Below are positions 52,840 to 61,374 of a DNA stretch of 64,000 nt, in pieces. Source of the DNA: an uncultured Bacteroidota bacterium (GTDB lineage Bacteria; Bacteroidota; Bacteroidia; Chitinophagales; Chitinophagaceae); contig CAIRZD010000130.1 of assembly GCA_903882965.1 (NCBI GenBank), forward strand, positions 23,305 to 87,304, in the 5' to 3' direction. The notes under the pieces were generated by a model that searched no databases, was not told where the DNA came from, and was given only the letters and a program-made list of their open reading frames with translations. Every line of letters begins with the position of its first letter. Position 1 is the stretch's first letter. The translations under genes were made by a program, and so were the position numbers.

Positions 52840-53471
52840 TAATACATGAGCACGCATAGTGCAAGTGTGATGAGAATAATAAAATAGGGCAATAATTTTT
52901 CCTGCCGGGATTTTCTCATTCTTTCATCAACATGTTCTTCAATAGCTTGCAGCATTCCGGCATCTCCTGCAGCAAGGATTACCAGGCGTTTTTCTATTTC
53001 ATCGAGGTATATTGCTTTTAGTTTGTGGGTAGCTTTCAGTATTTGTGTGATAATACTGTTATTTATTTCTTTGTCATTATAATGTTGTAATATACCAAGA
53101 TGTGCATCTGTGAGTATGAGCAGAATATATGCCTGTAAGGCTCCCTGGCTCATACGGTGTGTATCGATTGCTGCCAGGCTGGTATTTAATTGGGAGCAGA
53201 TATTCAGTAGCCATTTAGGTGTTATTTCTTCCTGTTGTTTTGTTTTACTACTCATTCCGGAAAGCCAGCGCTCATCATCATAAGCATCCCGTTTATAGGA
53301 ATCAGAGAGTGTTGCATATGCTTCCTGTATCTCTTTAAAGTGGGCTTCTGAAAACGAGTTATCAGGGTTTTTATCGGGGTGGTATTTGAAAGCCAGGGCA
53401 CGGTATGCTTTTTTAATCTCCGCTATGGTGGCAGAGGGTTTTATACCCAATATTTTGTAATAGTCTTTCAT
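52821..53471 (-). CDS. J-domain protein with C-terminal TM helix
   Basis: [38 protein letters not shown]-terminal [18 protein letters not shown]. Confidence 0.93.
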   Translation of the reverse strand: MKDYYKILGIKPSATIAEIKKAYRALAFKYHPDKNPDNSFSEAHFKEIQEAYATLSDSYKRDAYDDERWLSGMSSKTKQQEEITPKWLLNICSQLNTSLAAIDTHRMSQGALQAYILLILTDAHLGILQHYNDKEINNSIITQILKATHKLKAIYLDEIEKRLVILAAGDAGMLQAIEEHVDERMRKSRQEKLLPYFIILITLALCVLMYYYGKLG

Positions 53472-53522
53472 ACTTCCGCCACTTAAAGAGCAGTCCTTAT
53501 GTAATATGGATTGATCAGCAAT

Positions 53523-54140
53523 TTACTTTGTATCCTTGTATTTCCAAAGGTAAAAACAAGCGTAGGTGCGGTAAGGTGCCCATTTAGCAGATATTTTCAG
53601 CATTTTTTCACGAAGCCCTTTTTTATCTGCTATATCCAGTTTATAAACTTTTGCCATTGCTTGTTGGATGCCAAGGTCATCAGCGGCAAAAACATCTTCA
53701 CGCCCCAGCGTGAACATAAGCAACATTTCTACCGTCCATCTGCCAACGCCTTTTATTGGGGTGAGAAAAGCAATTACCTCTTCATCGCTCATTTTGTTTA
53801 GCTTTTTATCATCAGCATTATGCTCCAGCAGGTACTTTGCTACATTTTGTACATAATTGACTTTGGCATTAGACAGGCCTATTGCACGCAGTTTGTCAAA
53901 TGGGGTATCAATGATTTGCTGTGGTGTGGGCTCTTCGCTGCCATATAATTCGAGGAAGCGTTTGAAAATTACTTCTGCTACACGGGTAGATAATTGCTGG
54001 CTCATGATAGATGCACAAAGACGCAGGCATATGTTTTTTCTTTTCTTTAGTTTATAGGGCTCTACGGTTTCCAGTAAACGGAGTAGTTTCTTATCTTTAG
54101 ATAAGTGCTCAATATGTGCAGTGGATGATCTTGCGGCCAT
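53523..54140 (-). CDS. DNA-3-methyladenine glycosylase-like HhH-GPD protein
   Basis: [22 protein letters not shown]...[37 protein letters not shown]. Confidence 0.92.
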   Translation of the reverse strand: MAARSSTAHIEHLSKDKKLLRLLETVEPYKLKKRKNICLRLCASIMSQQLSTRVAEVIFKRFLELYGSEEPTPQQIIDTPFDKLRAIGLSNAKVNYVQNVAKYLLEHNADDKKLNKMSDEEVIAFLTPIKGVGRWTVEMLLMFTLGREDVFAADDLGIQQAMAKVYKLDIADKKGLREKMLKISAKWAPYRTYACFYLWKYKDTK

Positions 54141-54291
54141 GACTTAAATTTATGCATTTAACGAATACTGCATCCGGAATTTATTGAGTCGCTACGTTAT
54201 AAATACCTTCTATCAATCTATAGTAATAAGAATTTGCAAATAGATGTATATACATGTAACTTTGTAAAAGGAAGTTTTTTTAAATAGTAAT

Positions 54292-55173
54292 ATGCACAGG
54301 CGTACATTATTAAAAGCAGGTGGCCTATTTGCCATCACACAAGTTATGGGATCTACATTATCAGCTTTAGAAGCGCTGGGGGGTAATTTATCCCCGTCAG
54401 TAAGAATGCCGGTTATGTTTGTAGGGCATGGAAGTCCTATGAATGCTATAGAAGACAATAAATATCATAAAAGCTGGCAGGCAATGGGTAAAACATTGCC
54501 AAGACCGCAGGCAATATTATCGGTATCAGCACACTGGATAACAAAAGGCACGAAAGTGACAGTGATGAGCAAGCCGAAAACGATACATGATTTTGGGGGT
54601 TTTCCAAAGCAACTATTCGACCAGGAATATCCTGCACCTGGTTCACCTGAATTTGCAAAGCTTACAAAAGAATTAGTTACATACAGCCATATACAGACCG
54701 ATGAAAGCTGGGGGCTTGATCATGGCACATGGAGTGTATTATTGCCAATGTACCCCGCTGCAGATATACCGGTATACCAGCTTAGCCTTGATTACGACCA
54801 GCCACCAACATATCATTACGAGATAGGAAAGCAGTTAAGTAAATTAAGGGAGAAAGGGGTGCTGATAATAGGCAGTGGAAACCTTGTGCATAATCTGCGC
54901 GAGATTGACTGGAGTGGAGGAAACAAGGTGTATGACTGGGCAAGGGAATTCGACAGTAAATTTACAGAGTGGATGAATAAAGGCGACCATGCTTCTATTC
55001 TCAATTATCAAAAAATACTAGGCAATACTGCTACTATGGCTCACCCGAGTTATGATCATTTATTGCCGCTGTTCTATATACTTGGCCTTCAGCAAAAAAA
55101 TGAACACATCACTTACTTCAATGACCAGTTTGATATGGCGTCAATATCTATGCGATCTATGGTGATACAGTAG
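54292..55173 (+). CDS. ygiD: DODA-type extradiol dioxygenase (YgiD-like), Tat-like signal
   Basis: MHRRTLLKAGGLFA; MFVGHGSPMNAIEDNKY; SAHWITKGTKV; GSGNLVHNLR. Confidence 0.92.
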   Translation: MHRRTLLKAGGLFAITQVMGSTLSALEALGGNLSPSVRMPVMFVGHGSPMNAIEDNKYHKSWQAMGKTLPRPQAILSVSAHWITKGTKVTVMSKPKTIHDFGGFPKQLFDQEYPAPGSPEFAKLTKELVTYSHIQTDESWGLDHGTWSVLLPMYPAADIPVYQLSLDYDQPPTYHYEIGKQLSKLREKGVLIIGSGNLVHNLREIDWSGGNKVYDWAREFDSKFTEWMNKGDHASILNYQKILGNTATMAHPSYDHLLPLFYILGLQQKNEHITYFNDQFDMASISMRSMVIQ

Positions 55174-56500
55174 TTGTGTGTTGTTTACGCATAAAAATGA
55201 AGTAAGCCATTACACCCAGCGCTACAATGCCAAGGGATGATAATATGTAATGATAATCTATGGTTGAGTAAATGAACAGCCAGATAATGATGCATAAGAT
55301 GGCAGGTAATGGAAACAAAGGCATTTTGTTCGGACGCTCTTCATCAGGTTTCTTATAATGCCACGCTATAACACCAATGGCCTGTGATACGAATTGTACC
55401 AATATGCGCATCGTGAGAATAGCGGTGATGACATCGCCAAGTTTGAATAACAGGCTGAAAACAAAACCTACTCCACCAACAGCCAGTAGGGAGATATGTG
55501 GGAACTTATATTTAGGATGGACCTTTGCGAATACACTGAAGAAATTTCCATCTAATGCAGCGGCATATGGTATGCGTGAATAACCAAGGATTGCGGAGAA
55601 TAAAGAAGCAAGTGCAATGACCAGAATGAGCAGGGTAGCGACCTGTGCAATAGTGTGATTGTATATCTGCCCGAAATAAATACTGGCTACAAAATCCGAT
55701 TTTGCTACTGTTTCCCACGGAAGTACACCCAGGATTACTGTTTGCATAGCAAGGTAGAAAACAGCTATGCCCGTAATGGAAATGAAGATACTTCTTGGTA
55801 TATTTTTAGCAGGATCTTTTATCTCTGCTCCCAGGTGACATACATTGTAATAACCAAGGTAGGAATAAACTGATTTAAGCGATGCCTGCCCAATAGCTAC
55901 ATAGATCAGTGAGGTGCTGTTAAAACCATCAAAGTGAATGTTGAATGCTTGTGCAGCATTAAAATGCGGAATGCCCGATGCAACCAGCCAGATTATGGTG
56001 CTAACGGTAATACACCAGAGCACCACCGATATTTTCCCTACGTTTTTTATGTTGCGATAAAGTAATGTGATCAATAAAATGACCAGTGCGCCGCTTACCA
56101 TTTTCTTTTGAATAGCGGTGATTGGAATGAGGTATGAAAAATAGTTAGCGAAACCAATTGCCCCGCTGGCAATAACAAGCGGAGCCTGCAGTGTAGTTTG
56201 CCAGATGAACAGGAAAGACATAAGCCTGCCACCCTTACGCTCGCCAAAAAGTTTTTGCAGGAATACATAGCTGCCACCGGCTTCCGGCCATTTAGCACCC
56301 AGTTCTGCCCATACCATACCATCCATATAAGCAAGAAGGGCGCCTATGAGCCACGGGATAATACTCGCAGGGCCATGCATTAGGCTCACGATCATGGGTA
56401 TAGTCACAAACGGCCCTATGCCCACCATATCTATCATATTGATAGCGGTGGCCTGGCTTAATGATAACCCCCTCTCTAATTTATAACCGGTAGCAGACAA
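55157..56500 (-). CDS. APC-family amino acid permease (TTG start)
   Basis: LSLSQATAINMIDMVGIGPFVTIPMIVSLMHGPASIIPWLIGALLAYMDGMVWAELGAKWPEAGGSYVFL. Confidence 0.92.
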   Translation of the reverse strand: MSATGYKLERGLSLSQATAINMIDMVGIGPFVTIPMIVSLMHGPASIIPWLIGALLAYMDGMVWAELGAKWPEAGGSYVFLQKLFGERKGGRLMSFLFIWQTTLQAPLVIASGAIGFANYFSYLIPITAIQKKMVSGALVILLITLLYRNIKNVGKISVVLWCITVSTIIWLVASGIPHFNAAQAFNIHFDGFNSTSLIYVAIGQASLKSVYSYLGYYNVCHLGAEIKDPAKNIPRSIFISITGIAVFYLAMQTVILGVLPWETVAKSDFVASIYFGQIYNHTIAQVATLLILVIALASLFSAILGYSRIPYAAALDGNFFSVFAKVHPKYKFPHISLLAVGGVGFVFSLLFKLGDVITAILTMRILVQFVSQAIGVIAWHYKKPDEERPNKMPLFPLPAILCIIIWLFIYSTIDYHYILSSLGIVALGVMAYFIFMRKQHTTTVSP

Positions 56501-56562
56501 GCAAATGAATTATTACACAAAATATGAAATGCATGGGGCAATTCATAAATTTTTACAATTGG

Positions 56563-56605
56563 TTTGCTATTTTCATTATTTATCGTAATATTGCAATGAA
56601 ACGAT
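56563..56605 (+). promoter_or_regulatory. Predicted ars promoter/ArsR operator
   Basis: TTTG (56563)-N20-TAATATTG (56587) overlapped by ATCGT (56582)-N14-ACGAT (56601). Confidence 0.4.
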
Positions 56606-56609
56606 TGAT

Positions 56610-56957
56610 ATGGGAATCAGTAAAACGGAATTATTCACAAAAAAGCAAAACGAACTTGCCAATATAGCAAAAGCTTTAGGGCATCCTGCGCGTATAGCAA
56701 TATTGCAGCACCTTGTAAAAATAAATGGTTGTATTTGTAATGACCTTGTTGAAGAGCTTGGCCTGGCTCAGCCTACAATATCACAGCACCTTAAAGAGCT
56801 TAAACAAATTGGATTGATACAAGGATCGATAGAAGGTACAAGTATTTGTTATTGTGTGGACCCAAAAGTATGGGATAAGTATAAAAAGCTGTTCTCAGAG
56901 TTTTTTGTGGAAATAAAATCTGTTGATAAAAAGGGCTGCAGCCCTGAGTGTTGTTAA
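56610..56957 (+). CDS. arsR: ArsR-family regulator
   Basis: LGHPARIAILQHLVKINGCICNDLVEELGLAQPTISQHLKELKQIGLIQGSIEGTSICYCV; C-terminal CSPECC. Confidence 0.93.
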   Translation: MGISKTELFTKKQNELANIAKALGHPARIAILQHLVKINGCICNDLVEELGLAQPTISQHLKELKQIGLIQGSIEGTSICYCVDPKVWDKYKKLFSEFFVEIKSVDKKGCSPECC

Positions 56958-56988
56958 TAATATTTTATAACTAGCTAAAAAACATTCT

Positions 56989-57825
56989 ATGCAAACCGAA
57001 CAAGAATTAAAAGAACTGGTAAAGCAGAAATACAGCGAGATCGCTTTACAGGATAAAGAAACAAACATGAGTTCCTGCTGCGGATCGGGATGTTGCAGTA
57101 CAGAGGTATATAACATCATGAGCGATGACTATACCCAACTCGAAGGCTATAATGCAGATGCAGACCTCGGGCTCGGCTGCGGATTACCCACCGAATTTGC
57201 GCAAATAAAGAAAGGTGATGTAGTGATAGATCTTGGTAGCGGTGCCGGCAATGACTGTTTTATAGCAAGAGCTGTGACCGGAGAAACCGGCAAGATCGTT
57301 GGTATTGACTTTACAGAAGCAATGATCAGCAAGGCCAGAACAAACGCAGAAAAACTGGGTTTCAATAATGTAGAGTTTAGATATGGAGATATTGAGAAGA
57401 TGCCTGTTACAGCTAATGTAGCTGATGTGGTGGTGAGCAATTGCGTATTAAATCTTGTGCCCAATAAAAACAATGTATTCAAAGAGATATTCCGGGTGTT
57501 AAAACCGGGCGGCCATTTCAGTATATCGGATGTGGTACTGGTTGGAAATTTGCCTGATAAATTAAAGAGCGCAGCTGAAATGTATGCAGGTTGTATATCT
57601 GGCGCCATACAAAAAGACGAATATATGAGCTTGGTAAAAAGCAATGGCTTTAAGGATATTGTTATTCAGAAAGAAAAAGCGATAGTAATACCTGATGATA
57701 TTCTTACCACATATTTATCAACCGAAGAAATTAATTTATTTAAAAACAGTGCATTAGGTATATACAGCATCACTGCATTTGCAAAAAAGCCGGAAGCTTG
57801 TTGTGAGCCGGGCTGTTGTAATTAA
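56989..57825 (+). CDS. arsM: Arsenite methyltransferase
   Basis: SSCCGSGCC; LGLGCGLPTEFAQIKKGDVVIDLGSGAGNDCFIARAV; NCVLNLVPNK; C-terminal CCEPGCCN. Confidence 0.93.
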   Translation: MQTEQELKELVKQKYSEIALQDKETNMSSCCGSGCCSTEVYNIMSDDYTQLEGYNADADLGLGCGLPTEFAQIKKGDVVIDLGSGAGNDCFIARAVTGETGKIVGIDFTEAMISKARTNAEKLGFNNVEFRYGDIEKMPVTANVADVVVSNCVLNLVPNKNNVFKEIFRVLKPGGHFSISDVVLVGNLPDKLKSAAEMYAGCISGAIQKDEYMSLVKSNGFKDIVIQKEKAIVIPDDILTTYLSTEEINLFKNSALGIYSITAFAKKPEACCEPGCCN

Positions 57826-57833
57826 CCACTTTT

Positions 57834-58475
57834 ATGATGAAGAAACTCTTAGCCGAATTCTTAGGTACATACGCGGTTGTTTTTGCCTGCACTGGGGCAG
57901 CTACCATCAACCAGCAGTTCAATGGGGTTATTACACTCGTTGGGATGGCCATTGTGTGCGGGCTTATCGTCATGAGCATGATTTATGCTTTTGGCGAAAT
58001 ATCCGGTGCCCATTTTAATCCCGCTGTGAGCATTGGATTTACCATTGCGGGTCGTTTCCCTGTAAAGCAACTTGTCCCGTATATAGCCAGCCAGTTTGCC
58101 GGTGGCTTGCTCGCAAGCCTCACACTGAGGCTGATGTTTCCCGCAAGCGAAATGCTCGGGGCTAATATGCCCTCCGGAAGCGATATGCAATCGCTTGTTA
58201 TGGAGTTCATTCTCACTTTCTTCCTTATGCTGGTCATACTCAATGTGGCTTTGGGTAGCAAGGAGCAAGGCATGTTTGCAGGCATTGCAATTGGTGCTGT
58301 AGTGGCACTGGAGGTGATGTTTGCCGGCCCTGTTAGCGGCGGTTCTATGAACCCTGTACGTTCTTTCAGCCCGTCATTAGTAAGCGGCCACCTGGAGCAT
58401 GTATGGATATACCTTACGGCACCCGTCATTGGAGCTGCAGCAGCAATACCAGTTTTTAAAATTCTAAAACGATAG
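57834..58475 (+). CDS. MIP-family aquaporin/aquaglyceroporin in ars operon
   Basis: LAEFLGTYAVVFACTGA; HFNPAVSIG; GGSMNPVRSFSPSLVSG. Confidence 0.92.
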   Translation: MMKKLLAEFLGTYAVVFACTGAATINQQFNGVITLVGMAIVCGLIVMSMIYAFGEISGAHFNPAVSIGFTIAGRFPVKQLVPYIASQFAGGLLASLTLRLMFPASEMLGANMPSGSDMQSLVMEFILTFFLMLVILNVALGSKEQGMFAGIAIGAVVALEVMFAGPVSGGSMNPVRSFSPSLVSGHLEHVWIYLTAPVIGAAAAIPVFKILKR

Positions 58476-58477
58476 CA

Positions 58478-58885
58478 ATGAAGAACATACTCTTTGTGTG
58501 TATAGAGAACAGTAACCGCAGCCAGATGGCCCAGGCATTTGCTAAAATATATGGCGGGGAAAAAATAGCGGCCTTCAGTGCTGGTTCACGGCCTTCAGGA
58601 GTAGTTAATCCTAAAGCAATTGCTGCGATGAAAGAACTGGGATATGACCTTTCTGTACACGAATCAAAGTCGCTGGATGATTTGCCGGATGTACTGTTTG
58701 ACTATGCGATAACAATGGGCTGCGGGGATGCCTGCCCATTGGTACGCGCAAGACACCGGGATGACTGGAATATACCTGACCCAAGGAATATGGATGATGT
58801 TGAATTCAGAGAAGTGAGGGATATGATAAGAGATAAAGTGAAGGATGTGGTCTTGAAATTAAATATTGGCGCAAATTCACAATAA
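58478..58885 (+). CDS. arsC: Arsenate reductase, LMW-PTP/ArsC family
   Basis: ILFVCIENSNRSQMAQAFAK (CX5R-S); FSAGSRPSGVVNPKAI; MGCGDACPLV. Confidence 0.93.
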   Translation: MKNILFVCIENSNRSQMAQAFAKIYGGEKIAAFSAGSRPSGVVNPKAIAAMKELGYDLSVHESKSLDDLPDVLFDYAITMGCGDACPLVRARHRDDWNIPDPRNMDDVEFREVRDMIRDKVKDVVLKLNIGANSQ

Positions 58886-58947
58886 AAAACACAGAGTTTA
58901 ACTTTATAGGCATGCTTTTTTTGTAGGTATTTACAAAAAGCACTTTT

Positions 58948-59730
58948 ATGCATGCAATATGGAGTGGGGCGATAGGTTTTGGGCTGGTAAACATTCCTGT
59001 GAAGTTATATAGCGCAACACAGGAAAGCTCGCTAGATCTGGATATGCTGGATAAGAATGGTCATGCAAACATTCATTATGCCCGTATTAATGCAAAAACA
59101 GGAAAAGAAGTTCCCTGGGCAAATATTGTAAAAGGCTATAAATATAATGATGGGTATGTAGTACTAACTGATGCAGATTTTGAAAAAGTTAGTCCACAGA
59201 AAAGCAAGATGATTGATATTAATGATTTTGTAAAAGCAGAAGAAATTAATACTACTTTTTATGACACACCATATTATCTTTCTCCTACAAAAGGTGGTGA
59301 GAGAGCCTATGTACTATTACGGGAAGCACTAAAGCAAAGTGGTAAAATTGCTATAGGCCAGTTTGTGCTGCGCAATAAAGAAAGCCTATGTATACTTAAG
59401 CCCCAGGATGATGTGATACTATTGCAGAAGATCAGGTTTGCAGAAGAAATACGTAGTTACGAAGACTTGGGAATACCCAAAAATATAACTGTAAAACCCG
59501 CCGAGCTAAAAATGGCTCATTCGCTCATTAACCAATTGACGCCTAAGAAATTTTCGATATCGAAGTATAAGGATACATACGACGAAGATCTTATGAAGAT
59601 CATTAAAGCTAAGGCAAAAGGGAAAAAGATAACAGCACCTAAATTCAAAATTATACACAATAAGAGTAAGGACCTGATGGAGCAGTTAAAAGCAAGTCTT
59701 GATACTGGAACCAGGAAAAAAGCATCATAA
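58948..59730 (+). CDS. ku: NHEJ end-binding protein Ku
   Basis: MHAIWSGAIGFGLVNIPVKLYSATQES; ARINAKTGKEVPWANIVKGYKY; RAYVLLREALKQSGKIAIGQFVLRNKE. Confidence 0.97.
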   Translation: MHAIWSGAIGFGLVNIPVKLYSATQESSLDLDMLDKNGHANIHYARINAKTGKEVPWANIVKGYKYNDGYVVLTDADFEKVSPQKSKMIDINDFVKAEEINTTFYDTPYYLSPTKGGERAYVLLREALKQSGKIAIGQFVLRNKESLCILKPQDDVILLQKIRFAEEIRSYEDLGIPKNITVKPAELKMAHSLINQLTPKKFSISKYKDTYDEDLMKIIKAKAKGKKITAPKFKIIHNKSKDLMEQLKASLDTGTRKKAS

Positions 59731-60320
59731 TGAGCCTTGTAAAGTATAACAGCAAAAGAAGCTTCAATGATACGCCGGAGCCTTCCGGGAAGCAGGGCAG
59801 CAAACCCGGCAAGCTGATATTTGTGGTACAACGGCATCATGCCAGTCATTTACATTATGACTTCAGGCTTGAGTTAGAAGGCGCTTTGAAAAGTTGGGCC
59901 GTGCCTAAAGGGCCATCACTAAATCCGAAGGATAAACGATTGGCTATGATGGTAGAAGACCACCCCATAAGCTATGCTACATTTGAAGGGGATATACCTG
60001 CAGGCAATTACGGAGCAGGGCATGTTGATATATGGGATCATGGTACTTACGAACCTGTAGATGATAATGGTGCGGTGATAACAGCCCGTAAATTTGCTCA
60101 AAACCTGGATGCAGGAAGTATAAAATTCAGGATGCATGGCAAACATTTGAAAGGAGAGTTTGCACTGGTGCACATGAAAAAGGATGCGAAGACATGGTTG
60201 CTCATAAAGCATAAAGACAAATACGCTACCGAAGAAGATTATAGTAGTGAAGACTATGCCAAGAAGAGCTCTCTTGCGTATACTGCCAAACGTAATGAGG
60301 TAAGCGTAAAAAAAAAGTAA
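59730..60320 (+). CDS. ligD: LigD 3'-phosphoesterase (PE) domain ORF
   Basis: KLIFVVQRHHASHLHYDFRLELEGALKSWAVPKGPSLNPKDKRLAMMVEDHPISYATFEG; TAATG overlap with ku. Confidence 0.93.
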   Translation: MSLVKYNSKRSFNDTPEPSGKQGSKPGKLIFVVQRHHASHLHYDFRLELEGALKSWAVPKGPSLNPKDKRLAMMVEDHPISYATFEGDIPAGNYGAGHVDIWDHGTYEPVDDNGAVITARKFAQNLDAGSIKFRMHGKHLKGEFALVHMKKDAKTWLLIKHKDKYATEEDYSSEDYAKKSSLAYTAKRNEVSVKKK

Positions 60321-60351
60321 AACCGGTACTGCTTAAGAAACCTGCGGAACC
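60297..60351 (+). promoter_or_regulatory. Candidate -1 frameshift element joining PE to LIG
   Basis: GAGGT (60297-60301), A AAA AAG (60311-60317), TAA (60318), GGTACTGC/GCGGAACC hairpin (60325-60351). Confidence 0.5.
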
Positions 60352-60424
60352 TGTTGAGCCAAAATCGAATTCTAAAATACTACGTAACAGCAATAACCCT
60401 AAATTTAAAGATTATATAAAGCCT

Positions 60425-61342
60425 ATGCTGGCCAGGCTGCACGATGCTCCTTTTAACGACCCTGATTGGATATATGAGATCAAGTGGGATGGATACCGGG
60501 CGATTGCAGAAATAGGGAAAAATGCAACGAGGCTTTATTCGCGGAATGGATTATCATTTGAAGCCGACTACCCTTTAATATATGAGGAGCTAAGTAAAAT
60601 AAAAAAAGAAGCAATAATTGATGGAGAGATCGTAGCGCTTGACGCCAGAGGAAAGCCTGCATTTCAATTGATACAGCAGTATGAACAAAATGGAGATGTA
60701 CCTATTTGCTACTATGTGTTTGACTGTCTTTCAGTTAATGGCAAATCTATAGAAGATAAGCCACTGACAGAAAGGAAAAAAATATTAAGATCTATATTAC
60801 CCAAAAGCGATGTGATAAAGTATAGTGATCATGTGGAGGAGCGTGGTAAAGATTTTTTCAAGGCAGTGAAAAAGAAAGGGCTGGAAGGGATGATCGCAAA
60901 ACGCGCTGAAGGTTCATACAAAGAAGGTTATCGCTCTGCCGACTGGCTGAAAGTAAAGAATATAGTGATTGAAGAAGCGGTGATAGCAGGCTATACTGCA
61001 CCTTCAGGGAGCCGGAAATATTTTGGCGCACTTGTACTGGGATTGTATAAAAAGGGCAAGCTCATCTATATAGGGCATACCGGAACGGGATTTAATCACA
61101 ACACACTCAAGGAAGTTTATCAAAAATTACAACCGTTAAAAACTACAAATACCCCATTTGATACTGAAGTGCAAGTCAATGCACCGGTAACATGGGTAAA
61201 GCCAAAACTGGTATGTAATCTGAAGTATTCTGAGATCACCCAGGATGGACACAGAAGGCATCCTGTATTTATGGGCCTACGCATAGACAAAGAAGCGCAG
61301 GAAGTACATGAAGAAGTGCGGAATAGCAAAAAAAGGCACTAA
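60425..61342 (+). CDS. ligD: LigD ATP-dependent DNA ligase domain ORF (frame open upstream to 60299)
   Basis: DWIYEIKWDGYRAIAEIG (motif I KWDG); DGEIVALD; EGMIAKRAEGSYKEGYRSADWLKVK. Confidence 0.93.
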   Translation: MLARLHDAPFNDPDWIYEIKWDGYRAIAEIGKNATRLYSRNGLSFEADYPLIYEELSKIKKEAIIDGEIVALDARGKPAFQLIQQYEQNGDVPICYYVFDCLSVNGKSIEDKPLTERKKILRSILPKSDVIKYSDHVEERGKDFFKAVKKKGLEGMIAKRAEGSYKEGYRSADWLKVKNIVIEEAVIAGYTAPSGSRKYFGALVLGLYKKGKLIYIGHTGTGFNHNTLKEVYQKLQPLKTTNTPFDTEVQVNAPVTWVKPKLVCNLKYSEITQDGHRRHPVFMGLRIDKEAQEVHEEVRNSKKRH

Positions 61343-61374
61343 TAAAAAAAGCCTTAAAAAGTAAAGCCAGAAGC

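Noticed and set aside
55157-55173. 17-bp overlap of convergent ygiD-like and permease genes
   Set aside because: Short 3' overlaps are common in compact bacterial genomes.
59728-59732. ku/PE overlap as a third frameshift site
   Set aside because: TAATG stop-start overlap is ordinary translational coupling; no slippery tract is needed.
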